Source: Limnoperna fortunei (taxonomy: Eukaryota > Mollusca > Bivalvia > Mytilida > Modiolidae). From it: a stretch of DNA of 64,000 bases. Shown here piece after piece: positions 35,519-48,300 of this stretch. The first letter of the stretch is position 1; each line of letters opens with the position of its first letter. The translations under genes were made by a program, and so were the position numbers. A model generated the notes under the pieces. It did not search any database. It saw nothing but the letters and a program-made list of their open reading frames with translations, and had not been told where the DNA came from. Where the stretch lies: NCBI GenBank assembly GCA_944474755.1, contig OX104112.1, positions 89,603,756 to 89,667,755 on the forward strand, given 5' to 3'.

Positions 35519-38021
35519 ACTAGAGGCTCTTAAGAGCCTGTATCGCTCACCTGACTTACAAAAAAACTTTTTAAGACAATACTTTTCTTGCAAATTTTGA
35601 TATTAAATGCTAAAGAGTTTATGTGAAGATGCTGTTTCTATGAATGTTGCCATGTTGAATTTACAATCAGCAGTAGGAGTGTTTCTGAGAAGAAGCAGTT
35701 TTTGTTTTTTTATAGGTTAGTATGTTAAGTGATGTTCCATAGTGGCAGCAATCTTGTATTTTGGATCGAAACAAACAACTCAAAATTACAATATCACATA
35801 TCCTAAAATCTGCCAAGCTGTTTGTGAGAAAACGAATTTTAAAATCTCAGCCAGTCAGAACGCATTTGCAGCTCTGGCAGCCATGTTGAATTTCCTATCG
35901 GCTCGAAACATACTTAAAATAATAAGATTACTATCACTTCTGCATTATTTGGTTAAATTGTGTGGAACCGAGTTTCAGAGAAGAAGCTGTTTGTATGGGT
36001 TTTCCCATAGGGTCCTATGTTAAGCTGTGTTCCACCGTGGTGGCCTCTTGGAATTTAGATCGCCACAAAAAACTAAAATTTTGTAGAGGACCATCTAAGG
36101 TACATTTGTGCAATATTTCAAATCAATCTGCTAAGCGGTTTGTAAAAAGAAGATTTTTGAAATTTCAGCCAATCAGAACCCATTAGTTGCCCTGGAAGCC
36201 ATGTTCAATTTGCAATTGGCTCAAAAAACTCAAAATAATAAGATAAATATCCATTAATCATTTCTTCATAATTTGGCTTCATTTGTTTGGAACAGTTTCA
36301 GAGAAGACGTTGTTTGTATGTTTTTCCCATAGGGTCCTATGTTAAACTATGTCCTGTGATGGCGGCCATCTTGGATTTTGGATCGGAACAAAAAACTCAA
36401 ACCTTGTAGAGGACCACATAAGGTACATTTCTGCTATATTTTAAATCAATCTGCCAAGCAGTTTATGAGAAGAAGATTTTTAAATTTCAGCCAATCAGAA
36501 CGCATTAATGGCCCTGGAAGCCATGTTGAATTTGCAATTGGCTGGAAAAACCCAAAATAATAAGATAATTATGCAACCTTCATTTCCTTATTAATTTGGC
36601 TTCATTGTGTGGAACAGTTTCAGAGAAGAAGTTGTTTATATGTTTTTCCCATAGGGTCCTATGTTAAACTATGTCCTGCGATGGCGGCCATCTTGGATTT
36701 TGGATCGGCACAAAAAACTCAAACTTTGTAGAGGACCACATAAGGTACATTTCTGCTATATTTTAAATCAATCTGCCAAGCAGTTTATGAGAAGAAGATT
36801 TTTAAATTTCAGCCAATCAGAACGCATTAATGGCCCTGGAAGCCATGTTGAATTTGCAATTGGCTGGAAAAACCCAAAATAATAAGATAATTATGCAACC
36901 TTCATTTCCTTATTAATTTGGCTTCATTGTGTGGAACAGTTTCAGAGAAGAAGTTGTTTATATGTTTTTCCCATAGGGTCCTATGTTAAACTATGTCCTG
37001 CGATGGCGGCCATCTTGGATTTTGGATCGGCACAAAAAACTCAAACTTTGTAGAGGACTATCAAAGGTACATTTCTGCAATATTTCAAATCAATCTGCCA
37101 AGCAGTTTATGAGAAGAAGATTTTTGAATTTCAGCCAATCAGAACACATTAACGGCCCTGGAAGCCATGTTAAATTTGCAATTGGCTCGAAAAACCCAAA
37201 ACAATAAGATAATTATGCAACCTTCATTTCCTTATTAATTTGGCTTCATTGTGTCGAACAGTTTCATAGAAGAAGTTGTTTATATGTTTTTCCCATAGGG
37301 TCCTATGTTAAACTATGTCCTGCGATGGTGGCCATCTTGGATTTTGGATCGGCACAAAAAACTCAAACTTTGTAGAGGACCATCTAAGGTACATTTCTGC
37401 AATATTTCAAATCAATCTGCCAAGCAGTTTATGAGAAGAAGATTTTTGAATTTCAGCCAATCAGAACACATTAATGGCCCTGGAAGCCATGTTGAATTTG
37501 CAATTGGCTCGAAAAACCCAAAACAATAAGATAATTATGCAACCTTCATTTCCTTATTAATTTGGCTTCATTGTGTGGAACAGTTTCATAGAAGAAGTTG
37601 TTTATATGTTTTTCCTATAGGGTCCTATGTGAAACTATGTCCTGCGATGGCGGCCATCTTGGATTTTGGATCGGCACAAAAAACTCAAACTTTGTAGAGG
37701 ACCATCTAAGGTACATTTCTGCAATATTTCAAATCAATCTGCCAAGCAGTTTATGAGAAGAAGATTTTTGAATTTCAGCCAATCAGAACGCATTAATGGC
37801 CCTGGCAGCCATGTTTCATATTTGATCAGCACCAAAAACTCAAACTTTGTTAAGAACCACCCAATAAACATTCCTGCCAAGTTTGGTTCCAATTGGCCAA
37901 GTGGTTGTGGAGAAGAAGATTAAAATGTAAAAAGTTTACGGCTGACGAAGACGACGACGACGACGACGGACGCAAAGTGATGAGAATAGCTCACACTGAC
38001 CCTTTGGGTCAGGTGAGCTAA
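35519..38021 (+). mobile_element. 2.5-kb non-autonomous element with 322-bp internal repeats
   Basis: The left end starts ACTAGAGGCTCTTAAGAGCC (an internal palindrome) followed by GCTCACCTGAC at 35545-35555. The right end has GTCAGGTGAGC at 38008-38018, an exact 11-bp inverted match, with GACCCTTTGGGTC just inside. A (CGA)n tract lies at about 37948-37970. The interior is mostly a tandem array. Short open frames in each unit, such as one with DRHKKLKLCRG, recur because the DNA repeats; they lack starts and a recognisable fold and are not called as genes. Confidence 0.75.
36014..37945. repeat. Six tandem 322-bp units
   Basis: The word CCTATGT(T/G)AA occurs at 36014, 36336, 36658, 36980, 37302 and 37624, exactly 322 bp apart each time. 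Each unit contains GGCGGCCATCTTGGATTTTG (or a variant), GCCAATCAGAAC and TTTGGCTTCATTGTGT. The first unit is more diverged and the last is truncated. A degenerate copy precedes the array at about 35700-36013. Confidence 0.92.
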
Positions 38022-38284
38022 AAAGCTATATTTAACTTTTCCACCTCTTCTATGTAAATCTGAAAATTGAACAGCTATGTGTTTACCTAATAATAGAGGG
38101 CAAGTTCAGACACAGATTTAAATATAATTCCAAAACCAGTCAAATTTATTATGGTCAGTTTTCTTGTTTTCTTGGCTCAATTACCAAAGCAAAAATGTTG
38201 TTCTATGATTATAATTAACTGTATATCTGTCACAGACACACATCTTGTATACTTATAGGTTTCACAATGAGTGAGTGTTGTATA

Positions 38285-38392
38285 TTGCTTTATATCATCT
38301 CGAGTTATTTAATTTCAACAAAATTATAAACCAGAATATGTCGAGTTCATTGTTATGTTGAAATTAAATAATGAGATATAATATCAAGCCAT
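38285..38392. repeat. AT-rich hairpin
   Basis: TTATTTAATTTCAACA at 38305 and TGTTGAAATTAAATAA at 38356 are exact inverses. The stem extends imperfectly outward through TATATCATCTCGAG / ATGAGATATAATATC. This is probably a small foldback MITE. Confidence 0.6.
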
Positions 38393-38419
38393 ATATAATT
38401 CTCATGTCACAATGTATTT

Positions 38420-39110
38420 TTCATATCTCTTGTTTGTATCAAATCCTTGTTCATTGAATAAGACTTTTCCAAGCCACACGAGAAATAGATAAATAATGAC
38501 AATCATAAGAGAAATAAACAGAATTAATTTATATCAAAAGTGTAATACAATACATGCGACAGAATGTACATTTATGGCACATTTTCTATCAATATTCTAC
38601 AAAAAAACAAAAAAGGCTACGATATTCTCCAACACCCTTTAGATTATTTTCTGTCACTTTAAAAAAGCTTACAATAACAATTTTCTTTATAATTTATATT
38701 TCAAATAGCATTCTGACAATCAACTGGTGTTGCTCATGTCAGAATTTATCCAAGAAACTGCTTGATATGAACCTTTGATATACAATTAATAAATATCTAA
38801 ATATCTAATTTTATGGATATTTACATTCCAAGAGAAATATCTATTACAAATATGATCCATCAGTGTTTATGTGTAAGCTACTTATGATATTGTTAATATA
38901 AACATTTTATTTAAATTTTATCGCAATATAACAAGAAATGTTTGTGTGGAAGCACTTGGAGGACAATTTCTCATTTAATTTACAATTCCTGAAGCATAAA
39001 ATGTACATGTGAGACCACTTAAAAGCTAGACAGACAAACAGGTTTATAGATGGACATATAGAATCTAGCAAAGGTTTCAGTACCAGAAGAAAATCTGTGG
39101 CATCCAAGGG
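38420..39110. other. Non-coding spacer
   Basis: No supported gene. Two short frames (38554-38778 and reverse 38907-39107) show no motif. Confidence 0.5.
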
Positions 39111-39111
39111 T

Positions 39112-40466
39112 AAGATGTGAGCAAGTCTCTGACGAGAACATCAAATCTTACCCAGATGTGAGCAAGTCTCTGACGAGGACATCAAATCTTACCCAGATGT
39201 GAGCAAGTCTCTGACGAGGACATCAAATCTTACCCAGATGTGAGCAAGTCTCTGACGAGGACATCAAATCTTACCCTGATGTGAGCAAGTCTCTGACGAG
39301 GACATCAAATCTTACCCAGATGTGAGCAAGTCTCTGACGAGGACATCAAATCTTACCCAGATGTGAGCAAGTCTCTGACGAGGACATCAAATCTTACCCA
39401 GATGTGAGCAAGTCTCTGACAAGGACATCAAATCTTACCCAGATGTGAGCAAGTCTCTGACGAGGACATCAAATCTTACCCAGATGTGAGCAAGTCTCTG
39501 ACGAGGACATCAAATCTTACCCAGATGTGAGCAAGTCTCTGACAAGGACATCAAATCTTACCCAGATGTGAGCAAGTCTCCGACAGGGACATCAAATCTT
39601 ACCCAGATGTGAGCAAGTCTCTGACAGGGACATCAAATCTTACCCAGATGTGAGCACGTCTCTGACAAGGACATCAAATCTTACCCAGATGTGAGCAAGT
39701 CTCTGACAAGGTCATCAAATCTTACCCAGATGTGAGCAAGTCTCTGACAAGGACATCAAATCTTACCCAGATGTGAGCAAGTCTCTGACGAGGACATCAA
39801 ATCTTACCCAGATGTGAGCAAGACTCTGACAAGGACATCAAATCTTACCCAGATGTGAGCAAGTCTCTTACAGGGACATCAAATCTTACCCAGATGTGAG
39901 CAAGTCTCTGACGAGGACATCAAATCTTACCCAGATGTGAGCAAGTCTCTGACAAGGACATCAAATCTTACCCAGATGTGAGCAAGTCTCTGACAAGGAC
40001 ATCAAATCTTACCCAGATGTGAGCAAGTCTCTGACGAGGACATCAAATCTTACCCAGATGTGAGCAAGTCTCTGACAAGGACATCAAATCTTACCCAGAT
40101 GTGAGCAAGTCTCTGACAAGGACATCAAATCTTACCCAGATGTGAGCAAGTCTCTGACAAGGACATCAAATCTTACCCAGATGTGAGCAAGTCTCTGACG
40201 AGGACATCAAATCTTACCCAGATGTGAGCAAGTCTCTGACGAGGACATCAAATCTTACCCAGATGTGAGCAAGTCTCTGACAAGGACATCAAATCTTACC
40301 CAGATGTGAGCAAGTCTCTGACGAGGACATCAAATTTTACCCAGATGTGAGCAAGTCTCTGACAAGGATATCAAATCTTACCCAGATGTGAGCAAGTCTC
40401 TGACGAGGACATCAAATCTTACCCAGATGTGAGCAAGTCTCTGACAAGGACATCAAATCTTGCCCA
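39112..40466. repeat. 41-bp minisatellite, about 33 copies
   Basis: The unit is AGATGTGAGCAAGTCTCTGA followed by CGAGGACATCAAATCTTACCC, 41 bp in all. The main variation is CGAGG, CAAGG or CAGGG in the middle. Because 41 is not a multiple of three and each frame cycle meets TGA, it cannot encode a long repeat protein. It lies about 1.9 kb downstream of the IkB-like gene's stop. Confidence 0.97.
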
Positions 40467-42333
40467 AAGGTGACTCAGATTTTCTTAATCTAGTTAATGG
40501 GTAATGATTTTTCTTCTAATCAACTACAGTTATTTACAGTTTAATTATATAGTGGTTAATTAATATATATGATATGATATATTATGCTGCAAATTGACTT
40601 GTGTGCAAGTCCACTTAAATATAGTTCTAGGAATGGCCACATATCAAATAAAATTTAAAGATTATTTACAACAAATACATACAAATTTATAAAATACCAA
40701 CAACTAAAATTTCAAACGAGCAATTAAAAACAGTTAATCAGAAATTCTTTTCACTAATGCAAGGAAATGATTTCCAAAGATTTTCATGATAAACCCAGGA
40801 AAAGAGGCATGTAGCTTTGTCTTGTAAGACATGTATTCCTCACTAATGAGACAGTGTGGTACCTAATTTTAGCTGATTGAGATTATTGTCAAAACCAGTG
40901 GGTAAGAGAGAAATTCCCATAAAAATATACTGGGACATCAGCTTTTGGTTTAGCAATTAAAAAAATAAAAATATTTGCTTTACCTGTGTTGGTTTACTAG
41001 GCCTCTTCAAATATTAACATGAAAACAACATATTGGAGTTTCTATAACCACGTTTATGCCCTAATAAGACAGCGGTACACATCAAAACAAACACGTTGAC
41101 ACAACAGATATACACTGGTGAATACTTTACGGGAGATAACTAAATTTGTTGACATTTTACAACAGAAAAGCACTGGATATTTTTAATGAATTAGTGAAAA
41201 ATAGAATCAAACACCAGTGGTAGGGCAAGACAGGAAATCTCAGACACCCACGTGAATGATTTCTTTTGGTCTCCAACATAGTCTTGTTGGAGACCAGAAC
41301 CAGACATCTTTTCACTTGGGTATCTTAGATTTTCTTGTCTTGCCCTCCTACTGGTGTTTAATCCTTTATATCTCAACCTGTTCAAAGACCCACTGTTAAT
41401 ATGTCTACTACTTCTTGTTGCAGCAGGGCACAAAAATGGAGAAATTATCATAAATTGTATTACAAATAAATTTGAAAAGTTTGCACTTTTCACAAAATAC
41501 AAAATAGCCTTTCCATTACAATTTTTCACAAATTATTGTCTATTTACATATCTGTAAAACATTACATCCTAATGTTAAAACAGATCTATAATTAATTTAA
41601 AAAATAAACCAATTCAGACTTTATAACTCATGAACATTAACATATATTATAAAAAAAAATGATATTGACAATTTATACATATACATACACTTTTATCTTT
41701 TGAACTACTAGTACAGTAGTTTATTAATAAAAACGTAAGGATATTTCTAAAATAAATGTATCTACTTATTCAAATTTTTCCCAGGTGAATTTCATGAAAA
41801 TAATTCAGGAAAATTAAGTCGAATATCTCAATGTCACATGATAATGACAAAATATGGGTATATAATTTAATAACAGGCAATGCATTTTAAAATATACTGG
41901 TATGAATTTGCATCAAGTAACAATGATTACCGGTATATGCAAATTTCACATTATTCAATTTACTTACTTTAGGTACAATTATTATGAATTTTACATTACA
42001 TGATGTGTGCAAAATCTGCCTGTATAATATCTCTTTACAGGATCAATAATAACAGAATAATTAACTGTTAAGGCTTCATTGGCTTTTCTTGCTCTAACAT
42101 TGACATTTAATGTATTAACAGGTCAGCGGAATCCATATGGAGAACAATCACATTATTTATATATGATACTGGCTAAAAAACATCAACAAATACAGCAGTA
42201 CTAGTAAATACATCTGTAACAAATAACAATAAACATTTTACAGTCAACAACTACAAACATCAACAAATACAGGATTACAAGTATTTTGTCTGTAACCAAT
42301 ACCAACAGTCTGTTATACAGTCACCAACTTCTT
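40467..42333. other. Region 3' of the IkB-zeta-like gene
   Basis: Probably 3' UTR and intergenic sequence of the minus-strand gene. Several reverse AATAAA words exist, so the polyadenylation site cannot be chosen. The 112-residue reverse frame at 41191-41529 has no recognisable domain and is not annotated as a gene. Confidence 0.45.
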
Positions 42334-45300
42334 CTAACATCTGAATGCTTCCTTCCACTGAAAAAATACAAACACAGATGTAATTTGCATTATAAGGGAA
42401 AATTATCTGGCAACATGATTTGCCATCAAATGAAATGTACTGTATTTTGTAGATGACTGTTTGGTATATGACCAGTTGCTAACAAAATAAATCAGCTACT
42501 CTACTGCTGCAAATAGAGCTTTGCTTGTGGTGCGCATGTAAATTCTAAAACACCCAATGGGGTTGCTGTCATCTGCTGTGTATTATTACACATATTTTTG
42601 TTTAAATTAAACTAGAATCATAAATACAAAAACAAAATCTGGTTATGTTTTACTTTTGTCGGACACATTATATAAAACTATATACAAGTGTAATTTATCA
42701 GACAAATTTATTAATACATAAACATATACATATTCTGTCAATTGAAGAGCTGCAGGAAGCAGTAAAAGTACTCCCAATACAATAGACACATTTGCTAATA
42801 TGATTGTTTTCTTCATTTATTTTAATGCTGACTTTATCTTGTTTTACTATACATATATATTTGGATAACTCGTATTACTATATATGTAAATATTTAAAAA
42901 ATATTTATGTAGAGTGTTAATGACATAAAAATGTCATTTTATATCGTCAAAAGTTTTGGAAAAATAGAAAATCCTGTAAAACAACACTGTCAAACATGAT
43001 GTTGCTTCTGAGTGTGTGATATGAATAAAGACACAGACGGTGAGAAAGGCTGAGGGATAGTAAACCTTTATACAGTAACTATTCTTTTAAGCCAAGAAAA
43101 AAAAGACATTGTTTACGCAATCTAACAAACAAAAATATAACAAGATTTTTACCAGATCTTTTGTGGTAATACTTTCAGGTTTCTCTTTCTCATTATTCTC
43201 AATACTACTATCTGCTCCACTGTTCACCAACAGACGTAACAAATTACATTTCATTTTCCGTGGGTAATTAGCACCTGCTGCAAAATGTAGTGCTGTATCA
43301 CCTGACCTGGTTGTAGCATTCATTTTTGATCGTATTGTCTCTGGGTTTTTCTCTGTGTCACAACTGATGAAAACTTTGACAAGATTCAGATCACATGTAT
43401 CAATGGCCATCATTAATGGTGTTTTGCTGCTTCTGTCCTCCTGAGGAAAAAAAAAGTCAGAAATTATCTAGTACCAGAGTACCAGATGAAAACCCCTGAC
43501 ATTCCGTAGAAAAACTGGCAATCCTTGTAAATTACGGTTTGAGAACACCCTGCCCACAGTGAGACCCTCAACTCAAGTGATGACAGGCAAGTGCATATAT
43601 TTGTAAACCAAAGATAAAAATAAATATAGTTAGCAAGAATAAATATATTCTAATCATATAAAATATTTAAATTATAGAAAGAACTGAAGATGAAGAGAGG
43701 ATATAAAAAAACTTTATGAAAAGCTAACAACTTATATTGTGTTTTATTAGCTTTTTTTGTTTGACTAAAAAATGTCTTAAAGATTCATGGGTTTTTTGTG
43801 TAATACTTTGAAGAAAATATTATTCCATACTGGGCTGCACGGTTTGTAGCTTTTGGACATGTCCCAGACAAGAAATAATTTATTCAATTATCAGCTTGTT
43901 TGGACCTGAAAATAAACTTGTATACTTCTTACGATACTTCTTTTGAAATTTTAAAGCAACAGCTGTGAATTAAATTTTATTACAAGTGCCTTTAGAATAC
44001 ATCCTTTTTTCCAACCAATCACCCCTAATACAAGCATAAATACCCCTAAATCAGTATCTGCTCGATGCATAATCAACATTTGTATTGTCTGTGTACAATC
44101 AAGTCCCTCCCTGGTGTCGGTTGGCAATCTGTGCATCAGGAGTGCAATTTGCAGAGCAGTTAACCCTGAAACATAAAAATATATCTTTTGGTCAAGCTTG
44201 AAAATACATGTACTAACAGAAGCAAGTAAAACTTTTCAAACATATAGATTGACAGGTATATAATGTATAAACAATATAAATACACTGTCAACAAATATCA
44301 AATTTATTTTTACGATCTTTCTAGACTGTTAGAAGCAAGATAATGTTTAACTCTCCTGTCTAGTAGTAAGCAACAATTAAATTAATATATTTTTTGAACG
44401 TAAAAGTAATTTTTTCCCTTAAATGTCACTAAGTTCCTAAAATGTGAGCATTTCTACTGAAAATAAAAAAATTAAAAGCACCGAAGGAAGAAATCATAAG
44501 TAATCTGTTTAATTCTATAATTCTAGAATTAAGGTACATGGAGATGTTATATATATGCTATACAAAAAATGTTCTTTGACAACATTAATATGGAATATGT
44601 CAATAAGTAGACATTAACCATCAACCCTCACACATAATGTTTTATGTGGCTGTTACAAGCCAGAAGTTTGTCTGCATATTTTCATTTCTGTTGCATGTTT
44701 ATTAATGATTTTTAGTGACAAATTGAACTGTATGTAGTTTTGATTGTTTCATATCCTCTTTATATCAGTTAAGTAATATTTTTATAATACACTTTGAAAC
44801 AAGTCTATTATATTGCTATATTCTAAATATTCAATATACAAAGAATAATATTAATGATTGTTCAGAACCCCTTAAAATTGCTTCTATCCTGTTTATTATT
44901 ACATCTGGGATCATACTAAGAGGATTCCCGTAGAGCATCCCCAGGTCGCAGATAGAACCCTCCTGTAAGGGGAGGGTTGTCATGTTACGGTAATGAACCC
45001 TTACTACAGGTAAAATGTTTGTTATATAGATTTTAAAAAAGAGATGCTTATTGCAGCTGTACAAAATGCTAAATTCTCTGTTCCTACCCATTACTTCCTA
45101 CTTTTCCAATGGCAGTCAAAATTTTGTTTCATCATGTCCCACTTTTCTTTATCATTATTTTTTTTTAACTTGTTCTCATCCCAAATATTTGCTGGACATT
45201 AAGCAAACATTCAAATAATCAATATTATTATACAGTAATAATTTTCCCCCATTTTAAAGTGTCTCCATCTTTGTTGTAATTGCCAGAAAAAGTACAGATA

Positions 45301-48300
45301 TGTTCCGAACATCAGCTTTATATTTTTACTGTCATTTGGTAACAAACATGGCTGAAAATGACATACTGGTCCAGAAGGGAGAATTAGCAGAACTGCTTGA
45401 AACTAAACAAATGGAAGTGAATTGAATTGTCGATAAAAAAAAGTTAAAGAATTTATAGACCAAAAGAAGTAGAAATTGACTGTAAACTGTACGAAGCGAA
45501 ATATTGACCAAGTGAAAATACGATAATATTGAACCTAGTAATATATTACAAAATAGCAAAGACAATGAATAATCATTTTAATGCACTTAAAAATTATTAC
45601 TATATAATAAAAGGGTTATTGCATGATTATTGGGAAAGATGCAAGCTTGTGCAATATAGAATCTTGCTTGGGACAATATTTCCCAATATTCATGCAATAA
45701 CCCCATATTATTAGATCAGCAGAAAGATAATAATTATTCTCGTTTCTCTAATTTGTCATAATATAAATAATGACATCATAAATATAACAACTTCAATTTA
45801 AAGCATATTTACAGTGTAAGGGGTCGTCCATAATTGTCAACCTTTTTCACAAGTGTGCAAAAAGCACACTTTTTGAGACCCCCCACCCCCCATCAAAATG
45901 GGTACATCAACCATTAAACTAATATAAAAACCAAACTCCACAGAAACGAAAAATTTCTGAAGATAAAAAAAAGTGTACGCAAAAATGTTGAAATTTTTAA
46001 CCCCTTCCCTCAAGTGTGTGGTTTGCACACTTATGAAAATGGTTGACAATTATGGATGACCCCTAAGTAATGACCTTAAAAATGGAGCTGGGAGAATTTG
46101 TATTCATTTCGCAAATTTACTACCTTTTAAAATAATAGAAACATAACCTAACATTAGTTTTCATGGGTGTTCCTCAATCTCAATAGTTAAATTATAGAAT
46201 TTAATAATTTAAATGATTATAAATCAGTAAATTACTCAAAAAAATTTCTTAATGTGTGGCATGCAGCACTTACTGTCACTTTCACTCCTTGCATTGACAT
46301 CAATGTCTGGAGACTCCAGTAACATCTTAGTAATCTCCAAGGATTTATCTCCCCTCTCCACAGATAACTGTAATGGTGTTCTAAGGTCATATGTATCCAT
46401 CATACGATGTGCCTATAATAATGTAAAATGTACATGATATATTTTTAAAGCTGTTTATTTCTCTTTCCAGACTGTTTAGCAGAGATTTTAAGGTCATGTT
46501 TAGAAGTTAAATTTCTTCTTAATATCTGTAAAACTGTTTAAAATTTAATGCATAGCATGTAAAATAATATTATTTAAACTACATGCATTCCTTTCCACTT
46601 GCTTTACAGTATATAAATAAACAAAACATGTATTAGCGAACATTTTTTTATACCTGCTTTTTAGTATGACATACGACTTTCCTTTTGTAAACACAGCAGT
46701 GTTATGGTTAAATATTATCGCAGACCAACAATTTTTTTAACCATAATTATCATTATTGTTAAAAAGTTGTTATCTTTAATTTGCATGATTTAAAATATTG
46801 CCAACATATATTTTTTTCCACTCTACATTATGACACTGTGTCTTAGGGCAAAATATTCACAAATATAATGCACAGCCATGTTAAACGACAATAAATTATG
46901 GTATGCATGAATTATTTTATTATTGAAATAACGACGTGAGACATTAAAACAGAAGATTACAATTTGTTTTACCTTTCCTTGAATATTTGGATCAGCTTCA
47001 TGTTCTAGAAGACATTGAACAAACTCTGATTTTTCAGTCAAAACTGCCAAGAACAAAGCTGTCTGAAAATTGAGAAAACTAATAATTACATCGATTCATT
47101 TTCACCTTTGCTCATTTCTTCTAATGTATACGTTTCAACAAGTACTGAGAGAGTTTTCTATTATTAACAGTGTTCAAATGTGTGGGGAATTTAATGAGGA
47201 CAAAATAATGTTAATACTTCTGCTTTATTTTGAAATATATCAAAATAAAGAGCTGGTTGTTTATATTGAAATTTAACATGACTTAGTCTCGCCCAGAAAA
47301 AGCTATACATTTTTTCATATCTTTATGTTTCTGACAAACTACAAAATTTTAAACCAGTTTATTAACAAAAAAAGTGAAATAAGTATTATATCTAAAGAAA
47401 ATCATACATGTACATGTAAAAAAAAATAGGTTCCTAAGACCGTTCCCATGAAAGAATGTTTATAATTCACCTGTAATCATAAAACTTTTTGTTCAAACTT
47501 GATTTTAGCAACCCAATGATTAATACATATTCTATATAATTAAATACAACACACATATATACCAAAACTTTACTGTATATATATATTTAATAACAACTAA
47601 AGATTTCAGATGTATTATGTACATGATGTAATTGTGAATATTCCGAGTAATTGTGTTATTCTTACCCGCCACATATTATTTCGTTTGTCTATAATATCTG
47701 TCAACTGTTCTGCTTGGTCTAAACAGTAAAGTATTTTTGCCATATCATCCTCTGTAAAGTCATCTGCGATTACAAGAGAATGAAGAACACTGCAACAAAA
47801 AATGATTCAACACATAATGTAAAATAATGAATTGGTAACATTCTAAAGCTTTATATTAACACAGTTTTATGATCTTCAGATGAAAATTCTAAAAGATGTT
47901 CAGAGTTTCAAATTGAACAACAAATTCTAAACTACTGACCCATAACAGCAATTTTTAAGGGGCTTCTCGTCTCATACTTTTTAATGGAATAGCACAAATC
48001 AGCATACACTACACGATTATAACATGCTTTTTGTATATTAAAAACTACAAAAAATTCAACATTTCAGCACAATAACAAAACAAAGATAAAGAAAATGACA
48101 ATGATAGCATATATGCTGAGAAGATGGAATCAAATCAAGTTCAAAAATGCATTAAAAAATGAATCTTACAAAGAAATATATTTCTGTGGGTCATGTCCCA
48201 TTGACTCAGTATCAGTACTGGTAACATTTAACTGTTTGTGATGTAAAACTTAACAAATTCCTCACCTGTCACCATCTTCATCAATATCTGGTAGATCTAA

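Noticed and set aside
36378..37923. Series of 60-85-residue ORFs with similar proteins
   Set aside because: They recur at 322-bp intervals because the DNA is a tandem repeat. There is no fold or start context.
39112..40466. Repeat-protein gene or CRISPR array
   Set aside because: The 41-bp unit shifts frame every copy and meets TGA; there are no spacers. It is a minisatellite.
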